DNA from: Adiantum capillus-veneris
Lineage: Eukaryota; Streptophyta; Polypodiopsida; Polypodiales; Pteridaceae
Assembly: GCA_014529385.2 (NCBI GenBank)
Contig: CM043948.1
Span: 79,179,291-79,243,290, forward strand
DNA: 64,000 nt
Direction: 5' to 3'
Position numbers and translations under genes: made by a program. The notes beneath the pieces are model-generated. The model worked only from the letters and a program-made list of their open reading frames with translations. It did not search any database and was not told the DNA's origin. Positions 46,849 through 57,912 of the stretch are shown here, in pieces (within the stretch, counting starts at the first letter, position 1; every line of letters begins with the position of its first letter).

Positions 46849-47205
46849 TTAGTTGTGGCAGGAGCAAGAGCAGACGCGGACGTTGCAGGAGCAGAAGCGC
46901 CAGCGGCTGGCACTGCAGAACTGGTTGGAGCAGGGGCACGCAAACTTGCTGGCCGCGAATACGTCGCCCTCTCCGTGAGCCTGCATGTGCGCCTGCAGGC
47001 TAAGCGACGACGTGGCCACCTGGCTCTGCTCCTCGATGGTTCCCACGAAGTCAGGCCTCAGCTGGCTGCTGCTTCTCTTTGCCGGCGTTACACGCTCCGC
47101 AGGAGCCCCGGCGCTTGCGGTCACAGAATGGGCAGCCATAGCTAGTGCCACTAGAAGGAGCATCGTCATGAGCTTGGCGAAGGCAGCTAGCGGGACAGAT
47201 GCCAT
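46849..47205 (-). CDS. Small secreted cysteine-rich protein (118 aa)
   Basis: A complete ORF on the minus strand, ATG at 47205 and TAA at 46849. It is the only gene here with a host-like build. The N-terminus MASVPLAAFAKLMTMLLLVA is a good signal peptide, with likely cleavage after about residue 30 (SVTASA). A neutral, Ser/Gln-rich mid region follows. The C-terminus packs eight Cys as C-x-C-x4-C-x7-C-x-C-x4-C-x-C-x-C, with Trp, Arg and a final His. GC content and codon use differ visibly from the AT-rich surroundings. A TATA box lies about 80 bp upstream. The pattern does not match the defensin, LTP, snakin or class 1-3 metallothionein spacings I know. Metal binding or a disulfide-rich secreted peptide are both possible. 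Block A lacks it. Confidence 0.65.
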   Translation of the reverse strand: MASVPLAAFAKLMTMLLLVALAMAAHSVTASAGAPAERVTPAKRSSSQLRPDFVGTIEEQSQVATSSLSLQAHMQAHGEGDVFAASKFACPCSNQFCSASRWRFCSCNVRVCSCSCHN

Positions 47206-47286
47206 GATAGAAGTATATTGAGGAATGTAAAGCTAGAAGCTCTTGTCTTTAAGGCATCCAGTGATCGCAGTCTTGGCTGAAGGGGA

Positions 47287-47297
47287 TTTTATACATG
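47287..47297 (-). promoter_or_regulatory. TATA box of the cysteine-rich gene
   Basis: The minus strand reads TGTATAAAATC about 82-92 bp before the ATG. This would place transcription start near 47260 and leave a 5' leader of about 55 nt. An inverted CCAAT box lies about 20 bp further upstream (plus 47312-47316). Confidence 0.55.
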
Positions 47298-47399
47298 TCC
47301 GGCGCAGCTGCATCCAATAAGATCTGTAGACTTTGTTTAGTGGGGGTCTCAGCAGCAGGCTTCGTATTGACCTGTGTGCGCCGTGGCTTGGAATTGCCC

Positions 47400-47863
47400 G
47401 CCTCCTGGCCACTGTCCACAGATACCAGGTGCTCATGCGAGACGCTTCAAGCATCGTCGCGGCGGCCAAATCTACTAAGAGAAATTGGGTGCCTCACTTT
47501 CTATTCATAAAGTATTAATGTCCACAGCAATGCGTAGATTACAACACGTTTAATGCGCTAGTAAGTTTTGAAGCTTGCACGGCTCTCGACTCTTTTTGAC
47601 CAAGTTTTGACAAACTGATTATACCCTTTTCTTTTCCCAGACTCACATTTGTGACTGGATGTATAAAATTCTCCATAATAAATGTACATACTACAAAGCG
47701 CCCTCATGGCTCGGCACCGAGCCGTGCCGAGCCTTGAGGGATCGCACAATCCATGAAAAGGCTACATAGCTCCAAATAGAGGCGAGCCATACCCAATGAT
47801 CCCGTATATATCACTATTGTGTTGCGGTCATTACGGCAAGAATTGTCCGATTCCACTCGTCCG
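47400..47863. other. Noncoding DNA shared with 20440-20960
   Basis: Resumes the match to block A at the GGCCACTGTCCACAG motif and continues to the LINE tail. It lies upstream of the cysteine-rich gene's promoter; in block A the same upstream DNA exists without the gene. No ORF of note. Confidence 0.65.
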
Positions 47864-49980
47864 AGTTCTTCCTTCTTCTTTTTTAATAAACGAACTGAAT
47901 TAATAAAAGGAAAGAAATACAAAAAGGCCCTTGGGATGGAAAGGGGAATCCGCACTAACTGATTACATACATTGAGGTAGTTAAAAATAAGAAACAATCT
48001 AGTGTGATCATAATGGGCAAGAAAAACTTTTTCCATCTCTGCGATCTCAGAAGTTTTTGAAAGGTTGAAACCTCGGCATCTGCAGCTTTTTTTACCTGAT
48101 TGAGAATCTCCTTCATAGTAACTTTGAAACTAAAGGCTAGAGGGATATCAGAGTAGGAGAATGAATGGCCAAAGTTAGCATTATTCCTTTCTTTCCAAAT
48201 GTGGTGTAGAAAGAACCCTTTGATATAGGTCCACAGTGGAACATCACTGAAAGTACATTCCACAAGGAAAATGGATCTCCAATCGAGTTTGTCCCTTTCA
48301 GCCCTAAAAACATTTTGTAGCTGAAAAATAAAGTGGGAGGTGTATTTACAATGAATGAGCATGTGATTAAAGATTCTTCAACAATTCCTGGCTTTTTTGC
48401 TTTAGGTGACCTGTCTAGAGGCCTTGATGAACTATCAGCCACATCAAACAACTGTGCATAATGTTGAGGGGGTATGCCCAAATGCATTTGAAACTATAAC
48501 AGATTTCTTTTAGACCATGTTAAAGCCCATATGAAGTTAAGGTTTTTAACTAGACTAGAATTCATTGTCTGTTGAGGATCAAAATTATGGTAAATGTGAA
48601 CACATATCTGAGCCAATGAGACTGAGTGGCCCTTAAAGCAACCATGTAGCCTTGATTGGAAACTGGCACATCTTGAAAGGACAAGCTAAGTACCAGCTTG
48701 AGAAATGTGTAGCAATTATGAGCTTTTCTGGTTAGAGTAGGATTTCCTTTGACATCAGCTTTGCCAAACCCAATTGATTCCTGCAAGCAGAATTGAATTG
48801 AGCAGAGCCAGCTAGCTAGAGGATTCCATTTTTGTTTTAGCAACTTCCATGCTTTCCAGAACCTGTAAGAAATAACAGAACCTCTAGGGACGAAATCCAC
48901 ATTAGAAGTTAGCAATCCTTGGAAAGATAAACCAGTGCAAGCTCTGTATCCTTGAATGTAAAAAGACTGAGTATTTCTTTTGAGAAGAATTGCCCAAAAA
49001 TATTTAGAATCTTTTGCCCTCTTTATCCATTTGCTTGCTAGCTTATTAAAAAGCTTTTGAACATCCAAGATTCCCAGACCACCTTGACCTTTAGGACTGC
49101 AGCATACCTGCCAAGAGACTTTTGGAGTTCTATCCCAAAGGAATGTCCTTGAAAGGGAGAATTGGTATTGAGCAGGAGACCAACAGGATAAGAGAAATAC
49201 CAAAGAAGACAACATATAATGGTTAAGTACAAAGACCCTTGAAGATAAAGTGGGCTTATGATTCTGCCACAAGTAAAGCTTTTTCCTATATTTCTCCAAC
49301 ACCCACTCCCATCTCTGGTTGAGAGATACCTCAAAGCCCATAGGAATTCCAAGTAATCTTAAAATGAGCCCATATTTAAGCGGTTTACATCCTGCTTCAC
49401 TCATGATGTTTGGACAAGGCCCCTTGGAACCTTTGTAGTTTGTTTTTTCATAGTTGATGATTGATCCACTGGCAAGACAGAAAGTGTTAAGGCAAGATCA
49501 TAAAATTTCTATTGGCTGCTGGGTGTTTCTCACCAGTGCACGAGTTCTTCCTTTTTACAATGACTTCCCTGCTCTCTTGGACAATCTTCGTGAAGCTAGC
49601 TATTAAGAGGTCATTTCAGATATGCGACGATTATTGGCCTTCCAAACTGGGTGAGAGTAGCAGAATCTAACAAGTTGTGTATATATTAGAACCACTTGGC
49701 TTTTCAGTACCTTCCCTCCTAATCGTTCTTGAAAAATTGTGTCATCCAGGTCGTTTGAATCCATTTGTGCATCTTGCTTACCAACCTCTAATCACCAGAC
49801 ACTTCTTGAATAAGTGAGGGGCTCCTCACTTGTTATTTTGCACCATGAGTACCTATTTGATCCAATACCTCCGGCTTGAATTTTGATGCTCATCGACAAA
49901 TTCTCCCATAGCACCTTCCACAAAAAAAAAAGAACCTTCCCAAAGAAAGAGGCCACTGTGGAATCTAGATGTTATTTTTT
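47864..49980 (-). pseudogene. LINE (L1-type) 3' portion, copy B
   Basis: Minus strand: GCKPLKYGLILRLLGIPMGF, VSLNQRWEWVLEKYRKKLYL, SLSRTFLWDRTPKVSWQVCC and QGGLGILDVQKLFNKLASKW (49404-48562), then broken zf-RVT sequence (48487-48137) and PLWTYIKGFFLHHIWKERNN (48362-47955). The tail is an interrupted A-rich run (plus 47866-47884). Compared with copy A it lacks about 130 bp near 48690 and has its own frameshifts, but the RT-proximal ORF is longer. Truncated at the 5' side like copy A. Confidence 0.8.
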
Positions 49981-50194
49981 ATCATCACCCATCTCAGTTC
50001 TGGCCATTGCTACCCATCTCGATTCAATCCATAGGCTTGCTTTGTTGCTTGTTAAGGGGAGAGAAACCATCACACTCAATCATTAGATTGAGTTATATAT
50101 CCTTGGTTTGTGGTTTATAGAAATGTCTGCTCTTGGGCCACGAGAGAAAGATAGAGATAGAGATCTATTGACCTCTTTTCTTCTTCACCTTGAT

Positions 50195-51150
50195 TGTTGA
50201 CCACTGGGTCAACAACACAACATAACTCAAGTTTCGTACCAAAGTCTTATCTTTTGCGAGTTATAAAATGCTGCGGATTATGGCTATAAACGTCATTTGT
50301 AATGAGTAGTTATTCTAGTTTCAGAAGCCGGGGTGCAATGGCACTTCCAGATTGTAAATACAAAGCCATTTGACCCTTTCAACCCCATTTTTGGTTAAAC
50401 CTAAGGTAGCCTTAGTATATAAGGTACCTAGGTCATTTTGTAAAGGAGACTTTAATCATAATCAAAACTTTAGCGCTGCCGTCTACTGTGTGTGAGAGAG
50501 AAAGAGAGTGAGTGTGAGCTTTATCCTCTAGCTACGCCCGGCTCGCTCAACACATTGGAGATCCGACTGCACCATTGTTGTAGGCTCGAGGAGAGCTACG
50601 CGACAACGCCAAGCATTCCACGCGAGACGAAGCGCACACGCCAATGCATCTACGAGCTATTTGTGGCTGTAAGTGTATCAACCAATGTCTGTTTTCTGCG
50701 TGCTAGTAGTCTATAGAATCTTGGCGACATAAGCTACGCATAGGTACTCATAAATTTCAGTTTCATGCACGTTCAAAATTCTGCTCTATCATCCTATGCG
50801 TTTTCCGCAGATGGGTTTAGAGTGAGGGTTTTGAGTGTAGAAGCTTAGGGACAGGTGTATCCTAGTGAGGAGATGGTGTTCCTTAAGTTTCGTATGAATC
50901 TGGCATGATTAGGTGAGTTACCTTCCGTATGTGTGTATGTGGCTATGTGGTGTAGTTGAGAGCAGTGAGGTTCTTGATTGTGGTATAGTTGGCCTTCCAG
51001 AGTGTTGTATGTGTAGGATGGTCTCAGCCTGACAAGCTAAAGAGATTTCCTCCGTGTGCCTATTGTGTCATCTGTGTCCTCGATTGACATTATGTTGATC
51101 TAGGTAGTGTTTGCATGCACTTCATGGGTGTGTGAGTCGCTCCCGCAACA
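50195..51150 (+). repeat. 5' LTR (956 bp) of the Tat-like element
   Basis: Starts TGTTGACC and ends CGCAACA (TGTTG...CAACA inverted ends). The left edge is confirmed by the empty site in block A (TTGAT, 23692-23696; here 50190-50194). The right edge is confirmed by the primer-binding site that follows. A TATA box TATATAAGG (50416-50424) precedes a GA-rich R region. Part of this LTR recurs inverted at 59933-60386. Confidence 0.9.
50416..50424 (+). promoter_or_regulatory. TATA box of the Tat-like LTR
   Basis: TATATAAGG, about 220 bp into the LTR. Transcription is expected near 50450. Confidence 0.65.
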
Positions 51151-51151
51151 T

Positions 51152-51169
51152 TGGTGCCGCTGCCGGGGA
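51152..51169 (+). promoter_or_regulatory. Primer-binding site, Asp-tRNA type
   Basis: TGGTGCCGCTGCCGGGGA begins two bases after the LTR end. It differs at two positions from the TGGCGCC...GGGGA site that I recall as usual for plant Tat/Athila elements primed by Asp tRNA. Confidence 0.8.
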
Positions 51170-51721
51170 CACAAGGACCTAAGTAGGTTTCCTACTAACA
51201 CTCGTGTGATGGTTTCTTGATTTAGTTTCGGCTAAAGAAAGCATTTTTCTTAAGTGGATCCGGAAGACGATATTCCGCGATCAAGTGGATAGCCAGGAAG
51301 TGTGTGTCTTGCCGAGGGTCTGCGACTAGATAGGTTTAGTTAGGATCTGTGGATTAGAGTAGTTGTTGGTGGTCGAGTGATTTGTGAGGTGATAAAAGCG
51401 TTTACTAGTCCGTGTGTGGCAGTGAAGCGTTTTTCTACTCATAGATGCAAAACCCCATATGATTTGTAGAAGTAGCTTTAGGTAAGTGATCCAATTCTGA
51501 TCTAGAGCTATTCAACACTGAATTATTTCCTAAAGTGCTTGATTGCATTTGAAATCACGGAAAAGTGTGCTTTTGAGGGTAAAAATGCATTAAACAAGCT
51601 TTTGTGGATATTTTTGTATGACTGACTGATGTTGTGCATATAAAAGAGCATTTGCAAGGGTTCTATGAAGAAAACCTGCAATTCTGTAAACATAGACAAT
51701 CTACTGCAATTCTGTAAACAT
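51170..51721 (+). other. Proximal leader of the Tat-like element
   Basis: Untranslated DNA between the primer-binding site and the palindrome array. No ORF; nothing else recognised. A 26-bp duplication (ACATAGACAATCTA...) occurs at its end, near 51690-51730. Confidence 0.6.
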
Positions 51722-53694
51722 AGACAATCTACGTGTAGGATGTCTCAAAGGGGTTCTGGAGACCAAATTTGAAAATTTTGACTGCACCAGTGTGTTCAGA
51801 AGGGGGGGTTTACCCTAAGTATACATTGAAACTAGAGTTTTGACCAACTCTTGACACCCAAAAGACCAAAGACGGAGTGTCAAAAACGCGAAAACAAGAA
51901 ACTTAAGATTCTGAGCACAATTTTGCATAAAACCTAGTAGGAATGCTTGAAAAGTAGCGCTCAAGACTTGGGGATGCCTGTGGATGAATTCTGCCAAAAA
52001 TTTCATCAATAGACATCCTACGTGTAGGATGTCTAGAGAGTGATTCTGGAAGCAAAAATCAAGATTTGACATCATACCCATATTCTGCATGTTGTGTTGG
52101 ACACACACACCAAAGCTCATGTCATTTGGACATATAGACTGAGAGTTAAGGGGATGTTACTCTTTCATAGAAATATTTTCCCAAAAGTGGTGATTCTGAG
52201 CAATTTTGACATCCAAAATTTGTTGTGATCACATATTCTTGTTATATGCATCAAGAAGCACCTTGGGTAGAAACAGAAGTCCATTCAGAGAAAAAAAGAC
52301 ATCCTACGCGTAGGATGGCTACAGGGTGATCTGGTGGAAATTTTGAAATTCTGAGTTGACCAGTGTGTTAAGAAGGTAGGTTTTACCCTATTTTCACCTG
52401 GAAAGTGGAAATTTGACCATATCTTGACATGATAAGGCCAGATAGATTGAAATTGCGAGACATCCTACCCAATTTGTGCCAAAGCATTATTTTGAGACCA
52501 AAACCATAATATGGCTGCATGAACATGTCTCGAATGATACATTGAGTGACTGTAAGGGGTTTCAATTTCATTTGGGTGAGAAAATTGGGTTCAAAGCAGA
52601 CTTTAGCACTTTTGACTGAAAAAAAGGCAAGAAAAGCTAAAATTTGGGACTTTTGAAAACCAAACCAAAATCTAAGCATACCACTGGGTTACTGACATCA
52701 AGGGGAAGCTGTGGGACAAGTTTGGGGTCAAACAAGCCAAAAAGACATCCTATGCGTAGGATGTCTTTTGTGTGATTTTGGACTCTAAACAAAATTCTGA
52801 GCATACCACAGTGATCAGCACCTTAATAAGAGTCTGTGGTTCAAATTTGGGTTCGTTTTGAGCAAAAAGACATCCTACGCGTAGAATGTCTACTGCATGA
52901 TTCTGAGACCAAAATTCTCCTGTGGACATAACATGTTGTCATATAGCCTTGAATAAGCCTCCTAGGCAAATTTGGTCGAATTTGGAGTTGATTTGACTTG
53001 GGAATTCATCAGAACAGACATCAGGATTTTGGAACAGATTCTTGATCATTTGACCAACCTATAGGTGTCAGAATCAAAAAGTAAAAATAGCTGCTGTGAA
53101 AGTTTGAGCTGAAACAGAGCAAAAAGACATCCTGCGCGTAGGATGTCTCCAGGGTCATAAAGTGGTCAAAATTCTAATGTATCCATATAGGGAGGTTCTA
53201 AGTGTCTCAAGGATTCAGATCTTTTTTCAAAAGTGAATTTGGACCTTGTTTGGCCTATTTACCAAGCAAAGACAAGAATTGTAAGACATCCTACTCTTGG
53301 AGTGCACTAGAAGCTTATGCAGCCCAAATCTTGACCTATTGGCATCCAAATTCAATTTTGAGTATACAATTGGTTTGTTGAGCACTAGGAGAATCTTGGG
53401 GTCGAGTTTGGACAAAATCTAAGCAGTTAGACATCCTACGTGTAGGATGTCTCCAACTTGATTTAGGACTCCAAACCAACCTATGAGCACACCACTGTGA
53501 TCAGCACATCAAGGAGAAGCTGGGGTCAAAATTTCAAGTCATTCTGAGCAAAAAGACATCCTACACGTAGGATGTCGCAAGGCCATTTTTAGGTCCAAAT
53601 GAGATTCTGAGCATACCATTGTGTTGCTGGACTTAAGGGGAGTCCAAATTTTGTTAAATTCTGAGCATATAGACATCCTACGCGTAGGATGTCT
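51722..53694. repeat. Array of 24-bp palindromes in the retroelement leader
   Basis: The consensus is AGACATCCTACG followed at once by its reverse complement CGTAGGATGTCT. Copies: 51722, 52011, 52297, 52743, 52868, 53125, 53429, 53554 and 53671 (each 24 bp). Half or decayed sites lie at 52458, 53016 and 53284. Spacing is about 110-160 bp or roughly double that, with partly conserved spacer phrases (CTGAGCATACCACTGTG, AAGGGGAAGCTGTGG, TTGAGCAAAA just before the palindrome). This is therefore an eroded tandem repeat of about 110-150 bp. It lies wholly between the primer-binding site and gag, so it would be in the element's RNA, where each copy can form a 10-bp stem with a CGCG-type loop. Central variants are only CGCG, CGTG, TGCG and CACG. 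Confidence 0.9.
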
Positions 53695-54147
53695 CTAGGC
53701 CAGTTTTAGGGTCCAACTGAAATTTTGACCATACAGAAGTGTTCGCAGTGTCACAGAGATCCCAAATCTTCTTTTGAAATTGAATTTGGACTCATTTTGA
53801 CCATTCTAAACTGCATTTCACTATTTTGGCCATAACTTTCACAAACGGTATCGGATCGGAAAAGTTTTTATATCAAAACGTAGCCTGAGACCGGCTCTAT
53901 AGATCTTAGAGCAAAACATGAACTAAAGGATGCCAACGGCAACCATTTAGTTCTATTTTGAAAAAAACGTTCTTTGAGGCCTCAAAATTCATCCGCAAGT
54001 TAGGGGTGTCTGAAAGCAACAATTTGCGAGAATTGTGACGAAACGGTTGCGGTTTTGAACATAGTTTCGACTTTCCCTAACCAAAGAACTTGAACAAAGT
54101 TGACTAAGTCTACTTGAACCAAGCAAAATCTCTTAAGCCCAGAAATC
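53695..54147 (+). other. Distal leader before gag
   Basis: Untranslated sequence with no ORF and no further palindromes. It probably holds the gag translation leader; several short upstream ATGs are possible. Confidence 0.5.
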
Positions 54148-56196
54148 ATGTCTACCCTAGATTCAAACGCAGCTTACACAAGCTTGGAGATCCCGACGAT
54201 AGAGGAATATCCTCCCACAATGGATCTTCCAAACTTGCAATTGATAAAGATACATCTTGTTGAGAGAGTTTGGATGATTGGTCATGAGAGTGAAGGACTA
54301 TATAGATACATTGACGACAATGAGGTCAATCTTTATAGGTGCTCAGATCCATACCTAGAAGAGATAACGTATTACAAGCTCTTATATGTCTACACATACG
54401 GAGTCGACTGTCAATGGAGATCTATAGTTGTCGACAAGTATGGACGAGAATACAGAGTTGTAGAAAGCACAAATCCACAAACTGTACTAGAAAGAGGTGG
54501 ATATTTGGTCAATGAAGGACCACAAATGCCTCCACCAAACACGAGAATTCCTATAGGAATTGCAAGAAGAGAGCCACCAGGATTCCCCTCAAGAGCGATA
54601 ACGAGAGAAGGATTGGGAGAGTCTCTGGTTAGACTTGTAGACAATCGACGAGTTAGACCATCCCAAGTCCAGAAATGGGTAAACAGAAAATACTCCGAAG
54701 ATAAAGATCCGAGAGATCATGTAACGGCTTTTAGAAGAGCCATTAGAGCAAAGGAAGTTTCAGATTTTGCGACACATTTTTGCGGGATTTGGATTGACTC
54801 TAAAGGATGATGCAACTACATGGTTCGACTCGGTGGAAAAATGGGATTTTGAGACCCTAGATGCTCTGTTTGAGGAGTTTATTGAAGAATTCTCGCCAAA
54901 AGGCATTGCTCACAACACGGTCGCAAATCCATAGATTCAAACAGAAAGAGGATGAATCAGTACGCAAAGCACCATTACAGCTCAAGATATGTTAAGCTCT
55001 GTCCGAGAGCGGAATTACCTACGCAAGCACGACTGATGCTGATCTTTATCCAGGGAATGAGACATGCGGACCTTAAGAAGGATCTGCATATGATAAGGAG
55101 GATGATGCTAAACGAGTTGATCAAAGAAGCTCTTTATCTAGTGGATAACTGTGAGGCATACATAGAAAAGGACTTAAAGAGTCAAGGAGATGACACATCC
55201 TCTTAGCACAGTGTTTCACAGATAAGGGAGTCAATTGCCAAGCCAACGGCACATATTGATCAAGAAAAGCTTATCGACGACTTGGTCAGGAGGTTGATTC
55301 CTCTTGTAAGGTCTGATTCGGGAGAGCCGAAGTGGTGTGAAATTGAGAGAAAATGGACGAACCATACGGGGGAAGAGTTCTATTATAGCATGGAAAATGC
55401 TAGGGAGAGGTATGTACAACCTGTTCGAGAAGCACCTACTCCACCTAGATACATTACGGAGAATTCGCCACGACCAGTAGGAGTTTTAAGGCCACAGCTT
55501 GTCTTAGGACAACAACCTCAGCTGCCAGGTGCTAGAATGCTGGTAGACATGAGATACATGCCAATGATGGAAGCATCAAATAAACCAATGCCAGTACCAG
55601 CTACAATGTGGTATAGAAACCAAAGTGAGTACTACCCTTCGGAGCAACAAAATGTGAGAGAAACACATGGAGTGGTGAGGCCGGTACAACCTCCACCTCT
55701 TGGGTTTCAGTCGAAAGAAAGAAGGTATGAAATGGACGAAAGGACATTTCGATTCATTGCAAATAGCGGCTTATCTAGGTCAAAGCTTGCTTATAGCCAA
55801 GAGGAAATGCTAAAAGAATCTCCTCAACCAGAGACAGATTGTCACAAAAGTCATGACAACCACTTGGTCAAACAATGTCCTCATACGGAGATCACTGAAG
55901 TAAATGCCTATTGTCTTGAGTGTGGCATCACTCACTTGATCCCCGATTGCCCGAAAAACCCAAACCAAATCAGGAAAATCACGACAAATGTATTAGGGAT
56001 TGTTCAGCTCCCTAGTAGCTCAGAAAATGAAAATGTTGTACCAGTTTAAGTAGTTACGAGAGCACAAGCTCAAAAGAAATCTGATGAGAATCCAGAGCCA
56101 AAGAACACGGAAAGTGACATGAGTCTAAAGAAAGATGATGGACCAAAGATAGACGCACCTAGTCAGAAAACCCAAGAGCAAACGAAAAAGTTAGAA
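54148..56196 (+). pseudogene. Tat-like gag: N-terminal module, capsid and zinc knuckles
   Basis: The ATG at 54148 is the natural start (MSTLDSNAAYTSLEIPTIEE). The N-terminal module reads LLYVYTYGVDCQWRSIVVDK, YGREYRVVEST. Capsid: DPRDHVTAFRRAIRAKEVSD, then an extra T near 54780 shifts the frame before FGLTLKDDATTWFDSVEKWD and LFEEFIEEFSPKG. Reading returns by 54952 (IFIQGMRHADLKKDLHMI, ALYLVDNCEAY). A stop occurs at 55204-55206. Knuckles: WCEIERKWTNHTGEEF (C-terminal Cys lost), CHKSHDNHLVKQC (second Cys is Ser) and an intact CLECGITHLIPDC (CX2CX3HX4C). A stop at 56047-56049 is followed by more in-frame homology (VVTRAQAQ). More complete than the relative at 5664-7836. Confidence 0.88.
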
Positions 56197-57046
56197 AGCT
56201 AGAAAGACTAGGATGAAAGCACGCAGGGAACGAGAGCAAAAATCCCTAGCTGAGAAGCTTACCGAAGCTAAGGAGAAGATAAAACAACATGAGGAAAAGG
56301 AGGCACCTTCTCTTACACAGATGGTTACACCTCTAGAAGAACCATCCACGGATGAGAAACCGAGAAGTGCTAGTTCAGGAGGATTTGTGTTGGCAGAGAA
56401 GGTTAATGAGACATTAGATGCCCTCTTGAAAGCCTATGATGTGAGGCTCAAAAACAACCAAACCCAAGAACACAGGTGGATGACATATCCCTATGCGGAA
56501 CTAGAAAAGCAAAGGTTTGAAATGTGCCAGAAAATGATTCAAACAACCCAAGCTTTACTAGAACCACCAGTTGCAAAACCTGAGGATGTGATCCGTGTCA
56601 TGCCTACACAAGTAATCCCACCAAACCAGGAACTAAAAGAGCCAGATTCTAGTCATGAACACAGACCAAACCTCAAAGACCCAGCATTAGAACCAAGGAT
56701 AGTACTGAATACCACGGATAACTCTTCCGAGGGATTTCACCAAGCTATACCTGAGGATTGTAAAGAGATAGATGGTCTTGACGAATTGTGGAAACAAGTC
56801 AGAGAGGCCAATGAAGCCGATGACCTAAGAAGACGAGTAGACAAGACTCGTGATGAACGAGGAGTGTTTCTACCACCAATAGAGGAATTTGAGATTGGAT
56901 CTCAAATGAATCTAGACGTGCGATCGTTTTGGGGCGACAAAGGATCTGTACAATCTATGGATAGTCAACCCCATTCGCTAAGAACACTACCATCCTACAT
57001 GGGAGAGTACGAGACCAAGTCAGATGTGGTTGCAGCCGCATCACCT
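56197..57046 (+). pseudogene. Tat-like gag C-terminal ORF with coiled coil
   Basis: A frame +1 to the knuckles, open from about 56197. It begins with a basic helical stretch (MKARREREQKSLAEKLTEAK, EKIKQHEEKEA) homologous to the start of the ORF at 7796. Unlike that ORF it continues with a Glu/Pro-rich and helical region (NETLDALLKAYDVRLKNNQT, ELEKQRFEMCQKMIQTTQAL, GLDELWKQVREANEADDLRR) of unknown function. At about 57047 it runs into the gag knuckle of copy D, so its natural end is lost. The last 15 codons of the frame are foreign. Confidence 0.7.
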
Positions 57047-57410
57047 GTGTGTTCCAAAATGTTCAGAAGTCTGACAAACAGGATTTTATAGCAAGAGAAG
57101 GCAAATCATCCATAGATTTCATATCATCTTCCAACATCCAAAAATGCTATGACTGTGGTAAAATGGGTCATATAGCTAAAGACTCTTATATCAATAAATT
57201 TTGTGGCACTTGCGAAAAGAAGGGGCATCCCACTTCTAGGTGCTATTTAAAAGTTCAAGATAGCAACGGCCACAGTAATAACAAAGGCAGAAAAGCAGTG
57301 AGAGGAGCAACACATATAGTCCAAGAAGAAGAAACTGAGGATGAAGGAGAAATTTCTTTCCTTACAGATGTACTTTGAAGACCCGTTTCTACTCTCTCTA
57401 GTTCAAGGGG
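57047..57410 (+). pseudogene. Gypsy (copy D) gag zinc-knuckle segment
   Basis: KCYDCGKMGHIAKDS (last Cys replaced by Ser, as in copy C), then an intact FCGTCEKKGHPTSRC, and an acidic end HIVQEEETEDEGEISFLTDV stopping at 57376-57378. It begins abruptly at the junction with the Tat-like gag, near TGTTCCAAAATG (57047). Copy C shows the same start at 28300. Confidence 0.8.

Positions 57411-57912
<502 letters not shown>

Noticed and set aside
51722-53694. CRISPR-like array of palindromic repeats with unique spacers
   Set aside because: Spacers are 100-290 bp, irregular and related to each other. The context is a plant LTR retroelement leader and there are no cas genes.
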